Below, piece by piece: positions 54,199-63,811 of a stretch of 64,000 bases of DNA. How positions within the stretch are numbered: position 1 is the stretch's first letter; each line of letters starts with the position of its first letter. The stretch is from JBALVT01 sp036961345. GTDB lineage: Bacteria; Pseudomonadota; Gammaproteobacteria; Pseudomonadales; Halieaceae. A model generated the notes under the pieces. That model ran no database searches. It was not told the DNA's origin and saw only the letters and a program-made list of their open reading frames with translations. The stretch covers positions 1 through 64,000 of the forward strand of contig JBALVT010000003.1 in NCBI GenBank assembly GCA_036961345.1, in the 5' to 3' direction. The translations under genes were made by a program, and so were the position numbers.

Positions 54199-55188
54199 TC
54201 AGCCAACGGCAACCTGGTTTATAATTTCGTCAATCACCATATCAGCGCTGACATGATCTGCCAGTGCGTCATAGCTAAGTATCAGGCGGTGCCGAAGTAT
54301 TGAGTGGGCTACCGCTCTGACATCATCCGGATCTACATGATCCCGTCCAGCTAGCCAGGCATTGGCTCGGCTTGCACGGTGCAGCGCTATACTGGCGCGC
54401 GGGCTGGAACCGGTGTCTATCCAGTTTTTCAGTTTCTCTCCATAGTGTTGTGGAGCGCGAGTTGCGATAACCAGATCCACAATATAGTGTTCCACTGCTT
54501 CGGCAACGTGCATTTTCTGGATTTCTTCCTGTGCGGAAAAAATGTTATCTTGAGAAATCATCTCGAAAGCTTTTTGCTCGTGGCCTTCTTCTTTTTGCAG
54601 CAGCCGGATAATGGCAAGCTCAGCTTCGGCATCCGGGTAGTCAACTGATATTTTCATGAGAAAGCGATCCATCTGTGCTTCCGGCAACGGGTAGGTGCCT
54701 TCCTGCTCTATCGGGTTCTGGGTGGCAAGAACCATAAAAAGTGGCGGTAGTGGGTAGGTTTTCCCCGCAACTGTGACGGTGCGTTCCTCCATTGCTTCAA
54801 GCAGGGCAGACTGAACTTTTGCCGGTGCCCTATTGATTTCATCCGCCAGTACCAGTTCATTAAAAATGGGGCCCGGTTGAAATGTCAGCTCCGATTTTCC
54901 CTGGTTGTCCTGATAAATTTCGTTGCCCGTTACATCCGAGGGTAGTAGGTCAGGGGTGAACTGAATTCGACCCAGATTTGCTTTGAGCACCCGCGAAAGC
55001 GTCTTGATAGAGCGCGTTTTGGCGGTACCAGGTAAGCCTTCTAGCAAAACATTGCCGTTGCAAAGCAGCGCGATGGTCAAGGTGTGAACAACCTCCTGTT
55101 GGCCAATTACGGACTGGGCCATCTGGCTCATCATGGTATTAACTGCACTGAGATGTTGGCTTGACACTGGAAGCTCCAAATACGTCAT
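54199..55188 (-). CDS. MoxR-family AAA+ ATPase
   Basis: 329 residues. Walker A G-L-P-G-T-A-K-T at 51-58, Walker B L-A-D-E-I-N-R-A-P-A-K near 113, sensor 1 A-T-Q-N-P-I-E-Q-E-G-T-Y-P-L-P-E-A-Q, and the C-terminal P-R-A-S-I-A-L with S-Y-D-A-L-A. MoxR proteins are thought to remodel VWA partners, and two lie downstream. It starts 32 bp after the HD-GYP gene. Confidence 0.93.
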   Translation of the reverse strand: MTYLELPVSSQHLSAVNTMMSQMAQSVIGQQEVVHTLTIALLCNGNVLLEGLPGTAKTRSIKTLSRVLKANLGRIQFTPDLLPSDVTGNEIYQDNQGKSELTFQPGPIFNELVLADEINRAPAKVQSALLEAMEERTVTVAGKTYPLPPLFMVLATQNPIEQEGTYPLPEAQMDRFLMKISVDYPDAEAELAIIRLLQKEEGHEQKAFEMISQDNIFSAQEEIQKMHVAEAVEHYIVDLVIATRAPQHYGEKLKNWIDTGSSPRASIALHRASRANAWLAGRDHVDPDDVRAVAHSILRHRLILSYDALADHVSADMVIDEIINQVAVG

Positions 55189-55220
55189 AAAAGAGGAATC
55201 TGCTGGATCGTAATGTAACG

Positions 55221-56243
55221 CTAATCAGTGAACTGATCCATTAGCTGCAGAATTTTTTCAAGATTCTCAATGAACAGGGGCACCAGTTTCGGGTCAAACT
55301 GCTTGCCCGATTGGTTTTGTATGTGCGCGATGCTGTCCTCTACTGTCCAGGCTTCCTTATACGGGCGTTTGGAGGTCAATGCGTCAAATACATCTGCAAT
55401 GGCAACGATGCGTCCCACCAGTGGGATTGCCTCTCCACTCAACCCCATCGGATAGCCACTGCCATCCCAGCATTCGTGGTGTGACGCTGCTACCTGGCTG
55501 GCCATTTTGAGAAGCTCGGAATCGTCATCGCCAATAATCGTAGTGCCCATTTGTGTATGGGTATGCATGATTGCCCATTCTTCATCATTCAGAGCTTCAG
55601 TTTTTTGTAAGATCCGATCGGGTATTCCGATTTTACCAATATCATGCATGGGCGATGCGTCCAGCAACATGTCCGCCATGCTCTCGCTCATTCCCGCCGC
55701 CAACCCAAGTACTCTGGAATAATGGCTCATGCGAATAACGTGCATACCGGTATTGTCATCCTTGTACTCCGCGGCGCGCCCCAGACGCTGAATTATTTTC
55801 AGACGCGTGTCATTGATCGTGCGAGTTTGTTCCCGTACCTGGCGGCCCAGTTCCCGGTTCTGGTCGTGCAACGCAATATGGGTTTTAACGCGTGCTTGCA
55901 CAACAGGTGGGCTTATTGGCTTGGTTATGTAGTCGACCGCGCCCAGCCCGAAACCATGGATTTCGTCCTCTGTGCTGATCTTGGCGGTGACAAAAATAAC
56001 CGGGATATCGCAGGTGGTTGGGTCTTCCTTCAATTTTTTACAGACTTCAAAACCGTCGATACCCGGCATCATAATATCCAGCAGTATCAAGTCAGGTGCG
56101 ATTGGGAGCCGAGCAATCTTCAGTCCCTGTTCACCGTTTCGAGCCGCTTTAACTTTGTAATCGTCCTTGAGGATTGCCACCAGCAAATCGATATTTTCCG
56201 GTGTGTCGTCCACAACCAGGACGGTTGCTTGGTCGTCGTTCAT
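55221..56243 (-). CDS. REC-HD-GYP response regulator (cyclic-di-GMP phosphodiesterase type)
   Basis: 340 residues. The receiver domain at about 7-125 has the phosphoryl aspartate in D-L-I-L-L-D-I-M-M-P-G-I-D-G and the lysine in Y-I-T-K-P-I. The HD-GYP domain at about 150-335 keeps H-D-I-G-K-I-G-I-P-D, H-H-E-C-W-D-G-S-G-Y-P and A-D-V-F-D-A-L-T-S-K-R-P-Y-K, so it should hydrolyse cyclic-di-GMP (RpfG type). It follows the hybrid kinase by 67 bp, its likely phosphate source, and precedes MoxR by 32 bp. Confidence 0.92.
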   Translation of the reverse strand: MNDDQATVLVVDDTPENIDLLVAILKDDYKVKAARNGEQGLKIARLPIAPDLILLDIMMPGIDGFEVCKKLKEDPTTCDIPVIFVTAKISTEDEIHGFGLGAVDYITKPISPPVVQARVKTHIALHDQNRELGRQVREQTRTINDTRLKIIQRLGRAAEYKDDNTGMHVIRMSHYSRVLGLAAGMSESMADMLLDASPMHDIGKIGIPDRILQKTEALNDEEWAIMHTHTQMGTTIIGDDDSELLKMASQVAASHHECWDGSGYPMGLSGEAIPLVGRIVAIADVFDALTSKRPYKEAWTVEDSIAHIQNQSGKQFDPKLVPLFIENLEKILQLMDQFTD

Positions 56244-56310
56244 TCACTGCCTCGTTAATAGATCCGTCTGACGGAATGTGCGGATATGCATTGCCACTGG
56301 CCTTATCAGA

Positions 56311-59300
56311 TTAGTCGAGTTTTTGCATCATGTCGCCTACGGTTTGTAGTGACACCTCGTAGTCGTAATCCCCTATGCTCTTTACCAGATTTTTGAAATC
56401 GCTCAGCAGCAGTGGCGCTGATAATTCTGCGCTGTGCTCTTCAAGAAAGTCGCCGACGGAGGCATCGTATTCGTTGAGCATATCCGTCAGTTGGCTTAGT
56501 AACTCACGGGACCGACTGCGGTCGAAATTATCCTCGATCGGCGGCTCCTTTTTCTTCTCTAAAGAAGGTCCAATTTGTGCGCGCAGGCCAGCTATCTCAG
56601 TCTGAAGTTTCTGGAGTGTATCGTGGTTCGGTGTACTACTTGAGAGTTCTTCTTCGGCCTGTGCGGCGATAGCTTCCAGCGCGGTCGCGCCGATATTGCC
56701 TGCCAGGCCTTTTACAGTGTGTGCCAGCCGGGTTGCCGGCTCTGATTCATTTGACGACATAGAAGTCGCTAATTGTTGTTCGAAGTTGTCGTATTTTTCA
56801 TAGAATTTTTGTAATAATTTTATATATAGCGCTTGATTGCCATTCAATCGTTCCAGGCTGGCAGTTACATCAACCCCAGCAAGTACAGGAATGCTTTCAG
56901 TGCAGGAATCGGTCACAGCGGGAGCTGCGGTCTCGGTGCTCCGTAGCATAGGTTCTATCCATTGGGCCATCGTAACGAACATTTTTGATACATTAATGGG
57001 TTTGGGAATGTGATCGTTCATTCCCGATGCCAATGCCTTTTCCCTGTCCCCAGCCATAGCATTGGCAGTCATCGCTAGAATGGGTAAATCGGTAAAACGT
57101 TTATCCTCGCGCAGTTTTCGTGTGGCGCTATAGCCATCAAGTACAGGCATTTGGCAATCCATCAATACACCATCGAAAGTATGGTTTTGCATGGTATCGA
57201 TTGCCTCCTGGCCGTTATTGGCGATCGTGACATGCAGCCCGTGGCTCTGGAGTATCTCCTCGGCCAGTTCCTGATTGAGTTCATTGTCTTCCACCAGCAA
57301 TATTCGCGCACCGTTAAGTTTAGCCAGGGCCTCTGAAAATGCGCTGTCGTTTGCGCTGGTTGCGGTGGCTAGAGTAACCGCACTACCGATGGAGGAGAAA
57401 ATTGTCTCCAGCATTGTTGAGGGTGTTACCGGTTTGGTGAGTATCGTGTGAACAGCGATAGTATCCGCCTGGGCGACCAACTCTTCCTTGCCATGTGCTG
57501 TTAGCATTATGACAGTGGGCGCAGGGTGTATTTTTTTGGAGGTCTGCAGTAAGCGGGTTGTTTCGATTCCGTCCAAACCGGGCATTTTCCAGTCCATAAT
57601 CACCAGTGATATTGCCTCTTCTGGCGAGTTTTTTTCGAGTAATTTGATGGCATCGCGACCACTGGATACAGCTTGTATGTGTATACCGAAACTTGTGAAC
57701 ATCGAACACATAATATCTCGGGCGTGGGCATTGTCATCAACGACTAGCGCCCTAATCGAAGATAGCTCGGTCAAGTCGTACTTTGCCGCTTGTGTGTCGC
57801 CCTCCTGAAGCCCGAAGTGGGCCGTGAATGAAAATACCGAACCTTTGCCGGGTTCGCTACTTACCCAAATCTCTCCGCCCATTAATCGGGTCAGGTTTTG
57901 ACAGATAGCAAGGCCCAGGCCGGTGCCGCCATAGGTTCGGGTGGTTGAAGTATCCGCCTGACTGAACGGCTGGAACAGCCTTGTTTGCTGTTCTTTGTTC
58001 ATGCCTATGCCGGTATCGCTAACGTCGAATCGGAGGCAGACATTGTTGGGCTGTTGTTCCAGCAGGCTTATCTTGACCACGACGTCGCCTGATTCGGTAA
58101 ACTTCACGGCATTGTTGCCCAGGTTAACCAGAATTTGACCCAGTCGCAGAGGATCGCCCGTTAAGTCTGTAGGTATGCTCGGCGCGATATCAAACAGTAA
58201 CTCCAGGCCTGCTTCTTCTGCTTTCAGGCCAACCAGGTTGGACAAATTGACCAGTACATCTTCCAGCTGGAAGTCGATTTTTTCCATGGTGAGTTTACCG
58301 GCCTCAATCTTGGAAAAGTCGAGAATGTCGTTGATTATGCCCAGCAATGCTTCCGCCGAGCGATTCACCTTGTCGATATAATTGCGTTGTTTATTGTTCA
58401 GGTCAGTTTGTAGTGCGAGATAGGACATGCCGATTATTGCATTCATGGGTGTGCGGATTTCGTGAGACATGTTGGCCAGAAAATCGCTTTTGGTTTTGTT
58501 GGCCTCCTCGGCCAGATGTTTAGCTCCCTCCAGCAGTCGCATTGCTTCTGCCCTCTCGGTGAAATCGAGAAGCGAAACACGAACCTCCTCCAGTTTGTCA
58601 TCGTTGAACATTGGGACGGCCGAAACAGAGGTAAAGACAGCTGATTGATCTTTTCGCTGTATGGCCAGTTGCACGTCCATGCACGGTTCACCGCGAGTGA
58701 TTCGCGCGGCCATCTCAGTATTGTTGGCGGTCAGAAGATCGTGCCAGTTTATGTTTTCGAATTCCTCCCGTCGGTAACCGGTGAGCTGAGAAAAGGCCAG
58801 ATTGTGTTTGAGGATTTCGCCACTTTCGGTGATTGAAACATAGGCAACAGGTGCATTCTCGTACAAATCCCAAAGCCTGCTTTCTCTCGCTTCCAGGTCC
58901 TCTGTGCGCCTTTGCACACGGAGTTCCAGGCCTTCGTTGACTTTTAGTAGCTGGGCGTTGGCGCGGTGGCTGATCCAGAATACGCCTACTGCAAGGAACA
59001 AACATAGGGGCACAGTTGAACCCATCACACCCAGAATGATATTTCGAGAGCCCTCATAACCCTTCATGGCCTCGGCCTGGCTGATCTCGGTGATCAGGCC
59101 GATACCAAGGCGTTCATTCCAGGTCCATACACCGAAGACTTCTACTCCTCGATAGTTTTTGTACCCCGAAAAGTTCTCTCCCGATAGGTGAGATTTGACG
59201 GCGGCGGCACTTTCGGTAAGAGTGCTTTTTTCCGATGTGGGGGTTTTAGCCTCGTAGTTTTTCGGTGGCCATACCAGTTCAACATTGAGAATGGCTGTCT

Positions 59301-60171
59301 CGCCGGGGTTGAGTATTCCGGATTCGATCAATTGCTTTTCAAATCGGCTTGGAGAAATCATGAAACCCCTGTCGTCACTAAAATAGGTTTCGCCACTGGT
59401 GCCTACGCGTCCGCCAGCGGTCAGTTTGCCAAATTCCAGAGCAGGGTCCATGCGCATGGCCAGAATCGCGACGACCGATCCTTTATCGTTATGTATGGGT
59501 GCGGCTATAAACATGGAGGCATGATAATCCTCGGTACCGGTGATGCCATAGATGGGGACGTCCGAGCGTATGCTTGGTATCAAGACTACTTCGCCCGCAA
59601 ACACCCGACCCAGAAGCTCCGGATACTCTTCGGCTATAAGGTTAATCTGGGCAAGATTGCTGTTACGCATAGACCCGATGTTGACGTGATCGGGGGAAAT
59701 GACAAAAAAACCTCTGTGCTCCAGACCACTTCCGCCCTCGGTGATAATTTCACGAATACGTCGAAGTTCACGACTTCTTTCAAGAATTTGTGATGTGGGT
59801 TGTTTGCTCAACAGTCTTGTGACCTGCGTGCGAAATACCGGCTCCGAGGCAATGGAAATAATTCGCGACTCCCAGCCTCCCAGCCAGGTGCTAAGTGCAG
59901 CATTGGTCGTTGTTGAAACCGCCTGTAGTGACTCGCCAGTCTGTTTACGCGTTTGCTCCCGTGACTCGGTTAAAGCTGCAATGGCGATCAGGGCGATCGT
60001 GGCGAGTACCAGCACCAACGCGGCCCCAGCTAACAGGCGTAATTGTGGTGTATTGAGCATGTCGCTCTGAGTGGAGACAAGGGCAGGTTTTTTAGCTCTT
60101 AGCAGCACCAGGACTGTTATCAACAAGCCCAGTAATAGTGCTGCGGTGGCGGCGGTTGCCATGTCGGACAT
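56311..60171 (-). CDS. Hybrid sensor histidine kinase with Cache-type sensor, two receivers and Hpt
   Basis: A 1286-residue membrane kinase. Two N-terminal helices (about 7-25 and 45-68) and a long periplasmic segment of Cache type to about 370 with R-M-D-P-A-L-E and G-T-S-G-E-T-Y-F, then a third helix. PAS near 440-545; HisKA with S-H-E-I-R-T-P-M-N near residue 569; ATPase N-box G-N-N-A-V-K-F near 685; receiver 1 aspartate near 858 (M-D-W-K-M-P-G); receiver 2 near 1004 (M-D-C-Q-M-P-V); Hpt histidine near 1150 (L-A-H-T-V-K-G). The full His-Asp-His-Asp relay is present, suited to passing phosphate to the HD-GYP regulator downstream. Confidence 0.92.
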   Translation of the reverse strand: MSDMATAATAALLLGLLITVLVLLRAKKPALVSTQSDMLNTPQLRLLAGAALVLVLATIALIAIAALTESREQTRKQTGESLQAVSTTTNAALSTWLGGWESRIISIASEPVFRTQVTRLLSKQPTSQILERSRELRRIREIITEGGSGLEHRGFFVISPDHVNIGSMRNSNLAQINLIAEEYPELLGRVFAGEVVLIPSIRSDVPIYGITGTEDYHASMFIAAPIHNDKGSVVAILAMRMDPALEFGKLTAGGRVGTSGETYFSDDRGFMISPSRFEKQLIESGILNPGETAILNVELVWPPKNYEAKTPTSEKSTLTESAAAVKSHLSGENFSGYKNYRGVEVFGVWTWNERLGIGLITEISQAEAMKGYEGSRNIILGVMGSTVPLCLFLAVGVFWISHRANAQLLKVNEGLELRVQRRTEDLEARESRLWDLYENAPVAYVSITESGEILKHNLAFSQLTGYRREEFENINWHDLLTANNTEMAARITRGEPCMDVQLAIQRKDQSAVFTSVSAVPMFNDDKLEEVRVSLLDFTERAEAMRLLEGAKHLAEEANKTKSDFLANMSHEIRTPMNAIIGMSYLALQTDLNNKQRNYIDKVNRSAEALLGIINDILDFSKIEAGKLTMEKIDFQLEDVLVNLSNLVGLKAEEAGLELLFDIAPSIPTDLTGDPLRLGQILVNLGNNAVKFTESGDVVVKISLLEQQPNNVCLRFDVSDTGIGMNKEQQTRLFQPFSQADTSTTRTYGGTGLGLAICQNLTRLMGGEIWVSSEPGKGSVFSFTAHFGLQEGDTQAAKYDLTELSSIRALVVDDNAHARDIMCSMFTSFGIHIQAVSSGRDAIKLLEKNSPEEAISLVIMDWKMPGLDGIETTRLLQTSKKIHPAPTVIMLTAHGKEELVAQADTIAVHTILTKPVTPSTMLETIFSSIGSAVTLATATSANDSAFSEALAKLNGARILLVEDNELNQELAEEILQSHGLHVTIANNGQEAIDTMQNHTFDGVLMDCQMPVLDGYSATRKLREDKRFTDLPILAMTANAMAGDREKALASGMNDHIPKPINVSKMFVTMAQWIEPMLRSTETAAPAVTDSCTESIPVLAGVDVTASLERLNGNQALYIKLLQKFYEKYDNFEQQLATSMSSNESEPATRLAHTVKGLAGNIGATALEAIAAQAEEELSSSTPNHDTLQKLQTEIAGLRAQIGPSLEKKKEPPIEDNFDRSRSRELLSQLTDMLNEYDASVGDFLEEHSAELSAPLLLSDFKNLVKSIGDYDYEVSLQTVGDMMQKLD

Positions 60172-60299
60172 TGCGCTCTCCAGTTGGGCTGCGCGGAAAA
60201 CTCACCCCCGCCGCTTTATTTTTGTAGATCCAGGTCTATTCTAGCTTATGGGGGAGACAGAGTGTTAAACGGAGTGCGTGAGATGCTTATGCGTTGCGC

Positions 60300-60851
60300 T
60301 TAGCAGGCCCAGTCACGAAAATCGCGAAACTGTTTGGACAAATAAGCCATTTGATCCGTTAGGATGCGGTCCTTCGCGAGGAAATGCCACTCCCAGGTAT
60401 TGGGCCTGAAAGGCACGCCCAGCAGTGGCATCTTGGCTTCTTCGGGTGTCTTGTCATCTTTGCGCCAGTTGCAGCGCCCGCATGCTGCTACCACGTTTTC
60501 CCATCGATCTGCCCCGCCGCGGGAGGTGGGTTGAACATGGTCCCGGGTGAGCTCTGAACGCGGAAATTGGCGACCGCAATAAAGGCAGCGGTGGTCGTCT
60601 CGTCTGAAAAGTGTCTTGTTTGTTAAGGTGAGCGTGAAGCCGCTGACAATTCTGCCGTGGACGGCGATAATCGGTTGGATGTCAATTCGTGATTGCATGC
60701 CCGTCAAGCGTTGTACTCCGCCAAACATAGGCGGAAGCGTTTCCCCTATGCCATAGCAGACATCGCCTCGGGCGTAGGCCGTTACGGCTTCATGCGCGGA
60801 TATCCACCCTCGAGGCTGGCCCGCAAGATCCAGTTTCAGGACATTTTGCAT
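60300..60851 (-). CDS. HNH endonuclease
   Basis: 183 residues. A central HNH zinc motif: C-L-Y-C-G-R-Q-F, T-R-D-H-V-Q-P-T-S-R-G-G, W-E-N-V-V-A-A-C-G-R-C-N, with both CxxC pairs and the catalytic D-H. The N-terminal 80 residues (L-D-L-A-G-Q-P-R-G-W-I) match a widespread family of chromosomal HNH proteins often found as single genes; DNA repair or restriction are both possible. ATG 60851 with GGAA upstream is preferred to GTG 60860. Confidence 0.88.
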   Translation of the reverse strand: MQNVLKLDLAGQPRGWISAHEAVTAYARGDVCYGIGETLPPMFGGVQRLTGMQSRIDIQPIIAVHGRIVSGFTLTLTNKTLFRRDDHRCLYCGRQFPRSELTRDHVQPTSRGGADRWENVVAACGRCNWRKDDKTPEEAKMPLLGVPFRPNTWEWHFLAKDRILTDQMAYLSKQFRDFRDWAC

Positions 60852-60946
60852 GGTTTCCACTCATCATCTAAGGCCAACGCTACTGCAAAATCGACCTCTT
60901 AACAAATGTGAATTTTCCCGCTCTGTTATGCCTGGCTCCTGTTTGA

Positions 60947-61558
60947 TCAAACAGCGGTCCAGGAGTGGCATAATAGTTCCTCGTCACCGGCCAGAACCTT
61001 TCCTTCAAAATGGTCCCCTGCCAATACCCGGCCGACTCCTGCAGGTGTTCCTGTCATGACAATATCGCCATCTTCCAGGGTCGTAAACTTCGACAGTTCA
61101 CCTAAGATGGTACCCGGCTTATACATCATGAGTGGTGTGCCGCCAGTCTGCCTGAGTTCTCCATTTACGCTAAGTGCCAGTGTAAGAATCTCTAGATTTT
61201 TGGGAACGGGCACAAACTTGCTAAAGAGAGCAGCACCGTCGAAAGCTTTGGCGCGCTCCCAGGGTAGCCCTTTTTCTTTTAGTTTGGATTGAAGTTCACG
61301 TTTGGTCAGGTCGAGGCCAAAACCCACCGCGCTTAGTTCGCCGTGCTGAACGACAAAGCAAAGCTCACTTTCGTAGTGAATAGACTCCCCTAAATGAGAG
61401 TGCAAGGTTGTGCCGATGGCCGAATTTGGCTTGTTGAACACCACCATGTCATCCGGTATTTCGTTCCCCAATTCTTCGATGTGGGCCACATAGTTTCGAC
61501 CGATACAAACAATTTTACCGGGTGTGATAAGAGCGTTTTGTAGCTCGATGGTATGCAT
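60947..61558 (-). CDS. Fumarylacetoacetate-hydrolase-family protein
   Basis: 203 residues. Family motifs: I-G-R-N-Y-V-A-H-I-E-E-L, K-P-N-S-A-I, the metal-binding E-S-E-L-C-F-V-V, A-K-A-F-D-G-A-A, and T-G-T-P-A-G-V-G. The small size is like acylpyruvases such as YcgM/FAHD1, cleaving C-C bonds in beta-keto acids. Substrate cannot be given. Divergent from apbE, 122 bp apart. Confidence 0.88.
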   Translation of the reverse strand: MHTIELQNALITPGKIVCIGRNYVAHIEELGNEIPDDMVVFNKPNSAIGTTLHSHLGESIHYESELCFVVQHGELSAVGFGLDLTKRELQSKLKEKGLPWERAKAFDGAALFSKFVPVPKNLEILTLALSVNGELRQTGGTPLMMYKPGTILGELSKFTTLEDGDIVMTGTPAGVGRVLAGDHFEGKVLAGDEELLCHSWTAV

Positions 61559-61680
61559 GTTGCCTCGTATAGACTGTTGTTGGAAAAGGGTATACCGTCT
61601 GTCTCTATAGCTGTTTTACCTTAACACATAGAGGCAGCTTTGAATGTTTCGCTGCATGTTAAAGGGTCAGGTTCAGTAAA

Positions 61681-62682
61681 ATGAAATTCTCCGCGACAGG
61701 TGCTTTCCAGAGCCTTTTTATATCAACCCTGCTAAGCCTGTTATGGGTTGGAGCAGCCAATGCACAGTGGCTGAAGGCCTCACGTACGCTAATGGGGACC
61801 CAGGTCAGTGTAGAAATATGGTCAGAGGATATCGTGACGGGACGCGACGCCATTGAAAAGGTTTTTGCCGAGATCGAACGGCTGGATTTAATGATGAACC
61901 CCTGGAATGTTGAGAGTGAACTGGCGCGTATCAATCGCGAAGCCGCTTTACATCCAGTGACGACCACAGCCGAGATTATTACCGTGATTGACAAGGCGCT
62001 CTATTATTCCCGTCTTAGCGATGGGGCTTTTGATATCAGTTTCGCCTCTGTTGGCCAGTATTATGACTATAGAGAGGGTAAATCGCCGGATGCCAAGAAG
62101 CTGGCGTCTGAGCGGGAAAATATAGATTTTCGGACTATAGAGCTGGACGTTGCTGATTCGACTATTCGCTATACCAAGCCCGGATTGCAAATTGATTTGG
62201 GCGGGATTGCAAAAGGTTATGCGGTGGATCGAGGCATAGGCATTTTGCAGGAACTGGGGATAGAGTCTGCGGTGATCGCTGCCGGAGGAGACAGCCGAAT
62301 ACTGGGCAGCATGGCGGACAGGCCGCGAATTATAGGCATTCGGCACCCTCGTAAAAAAAATGAACACGCCGTACTCATGCCCCTGGTCGATACCGCCATT
62401 TCCACCTCTGGCGATTACGAGCGCTATTTTGTGAAGGATGGAATACGCTTTCATCATATTCTTGAGCCCTCGACGGGGGAGGCGTCCCGTGGCGTACAAA
62501 GCGCCAGCGTAATCGCAGCGTATGCGCTGGATACGGACGCGCTATCAACCACAGTTTTTGTATTAGGCGTGGAGCGCGGGCTTGAGCTTGTCAATCGCCT
62601 GGAGGGCGTGGACGCCATCGTAATCGATGGCGAGGGTAAACTGCACTATTCCCAGGAGCTATTGCTTAGTACCAGGCCGTGA
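61681..62682 (+). CDS. apbE: Exported FAD:protein FMN transferase ApbE
   Basis: Attaches FMN from FAD to a threonine or serine in target proteins on the periplasmic side. It has 333 residues with a Sec signal (L-L-S-L-L-W-V-G-A-A-N-A, cleavage before Q-W). ApbE motifs: M-G-T-Q-V-S-V, M-M-N-P-W, S-E-L-A-R-I-N, L-S-D-G-A-F-D-I-S, L-Q-I-D-L-G-G-I-A-K-G-Y-A-V-D, and H-H-I-L-E-P-S-T-G-E. It has no lipobox, unlike many ApbE. Its stop lies 17 bp inside the convergent DUF3570 gene. No Nqr or Rnf genes are in the window, so DUF3570 is the nearest candidate target. Confidence 0.93.
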   Translation: MKFSATGAFQSLFISTLLSLLWVGAANAQWLKASRTLMGTQVSVEIWSEDIVTGRDAIEKVFAEIERLDLMMNPWNVESELARINREAALHPVTTTAEIITVIDKALYYSRLSDGAFDISFASVGQYYDYREGKSPDAKKLASERENIDFRTIELDVADSTIRYTKPGLQIDLGGIAKGYAVDRGIGILQELGIESAVIAAGGDSRILGSMADRPRIIGIRHPRKKNEHAVLMPLVDTAISTSGDYERYFVKDGIRFHHILEPSTGEASRGVQSASVIAAYALDTDALSTTVFVLGVERGLELVNRLEGVDAIVIDGEGKLHYSQELLLSTRP

Positions 62683-63811
62683 AGAGTATTTTAAATACAT
62701 CAGCTTCGAAGTCGTAGAGTTTTTCTTCTCCGACCGGAGAGTTCACATCTGTCAGATCGCTAAAATTATCATAATCAAACCAGATTCGATCCCACTGTAA
62801 TGAAATGCCTGCTTTGTCCAACCATCGGTTGCTAACGTCGCGTGAATAACTCAAGTGAAGTGAAAGGGTGTGGTCGGTGAATTCGCTGAGTTCTTTGTCC
62901 CTTGCGCGGTAGTCCTTATCGTCCTGGGAGGAAACGATGAACAGATCGCTGTAGAAATCAGCAGCGCCTTGCTGGTAATACCGGTACTTTAGATCGCCGG
63001 TCCAGTTTTCAAAAAACACATGGGTGTAAATTATCTGCGCGGTATGGGCGTCAATTCCCCAATCATCAGTGAAGTAGCGATAACTGCCGCCCGCGCTGGC
63101 ATGCCAGGGTAGACGATAGCGGAATCGGATTGCCGCCGCATCGCTGGTGCGGGTTTTGGGGTAAACCTCCTGGGCAAGTTGGTACCCAGCCTCGGGGTCT
63201 AGCGGGTCGCTTAAGTAGCGATAACTGCGGTATGGATTGTTCAGAAAGCCTTCATCGGTAATAAGCTCGTAATTGAAACCCAGAATGAGCTCGGGGGTGA
63301 CGATCTGACTCACACCCAGACGATAACTATCACGGCTTATTTCTTCGGCAAATTCGTCGTTCCCGTTTTGAAAAACCTCATCTTCACCTCGGGCATAGCC
63401 CAGGGAAACGTTAGTTAAATCACCGAAGAAGTCCTGACTAATATTGAAGTAGTAGGTTTGCGCCTGATAGTCGCTTTCATCGCTGTCCGTGTAGCCGGCG
63501 CTTAATATACTCTTGTCATACAGATAATTAGCGCCAATGGAATATTCTGTGCGCTCTTCTTTGTAGGCTGAAGCGCCGCTGGTAACCACATCTATCGAGG
63601 CGCTACTGATGTTGTCTACGTAGTAGTTTCCACTGATTGAGACAGTTTCCTTGAAATTTTTTCTGACCAATATCGAAGGCCCGTCGACAGTAACGCCGCC
63701 ACCATCGTATCGGTGATACATTGCGTCTGCTCGCTCTTCTGGCAATACGGCACCGTGTGCCGCAGCCGCACAATATAAAACGAGGACGAAGGCTAATCTA
63801 ATTGCAACCAC
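62666..63811 (-). CDS. DUF3570 predicted outer-membrane beta-barrel protein
   Basis: About 381 residues from GTG 63811. Signal peptide (A-I-R-L-A-F-V-L-V-L-Y-C-A-A-A-A-H-G), then many alternating amphipathic strands with Tyr/Phe ends and a C-terminal aromatic tyrosine, as in outer-membrane barrels. DUF3570 recognition rests on N-Y-Y-V-D-N-I-S-S-A-S and E-E-R-T-E-Y-S-I-G and on its neighbours. D74 to S81 read D-V-V-T-S-G-A-S, which resembles the ApbE target motif D-x-x-[ST]-G-A-[ST]. GGAGG, in the glycine codons of DUF4266, is 8 nt before the GTG; a second GTG at 63817 is less well placed. It overlaps DUF4266 by 14 bp and apbE by 17 bp. Confidence 0.8.
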   Translation of the reverse strand: MVAIRLAFVLVLYCAAAAHGAVLPEERADAMYHRYDGGGVTVDGPSILVRKNFKETVSISGNYYVDNISSASIDVVTSGASAYKEERTEYSIGANYLYDKSILSAGYTDSDESDYQAQTYYFNISQDFFGDLTNVSLGYARGEDEVFQNGNDEFAEEISRDSYRLGVSQIVTPELILGFNYELITDEGFLNNPYRSYRYLSDPLDPEAGYQLAQEVYPKTRTSDAAAIRFRYRLPWHASAGGSYRYFTDDWGIDAHTAQIIYTHVFFENWTGDLKYRYYQQGAADFYSDLFIVSSQDDKDYRARDKELSEFTDHTLSLHLSYSRDVSNRWLDKAGISLQWDRIWFDYDNFSDLTDVNSPVGEEKLYDFEADVFKILFTAWY

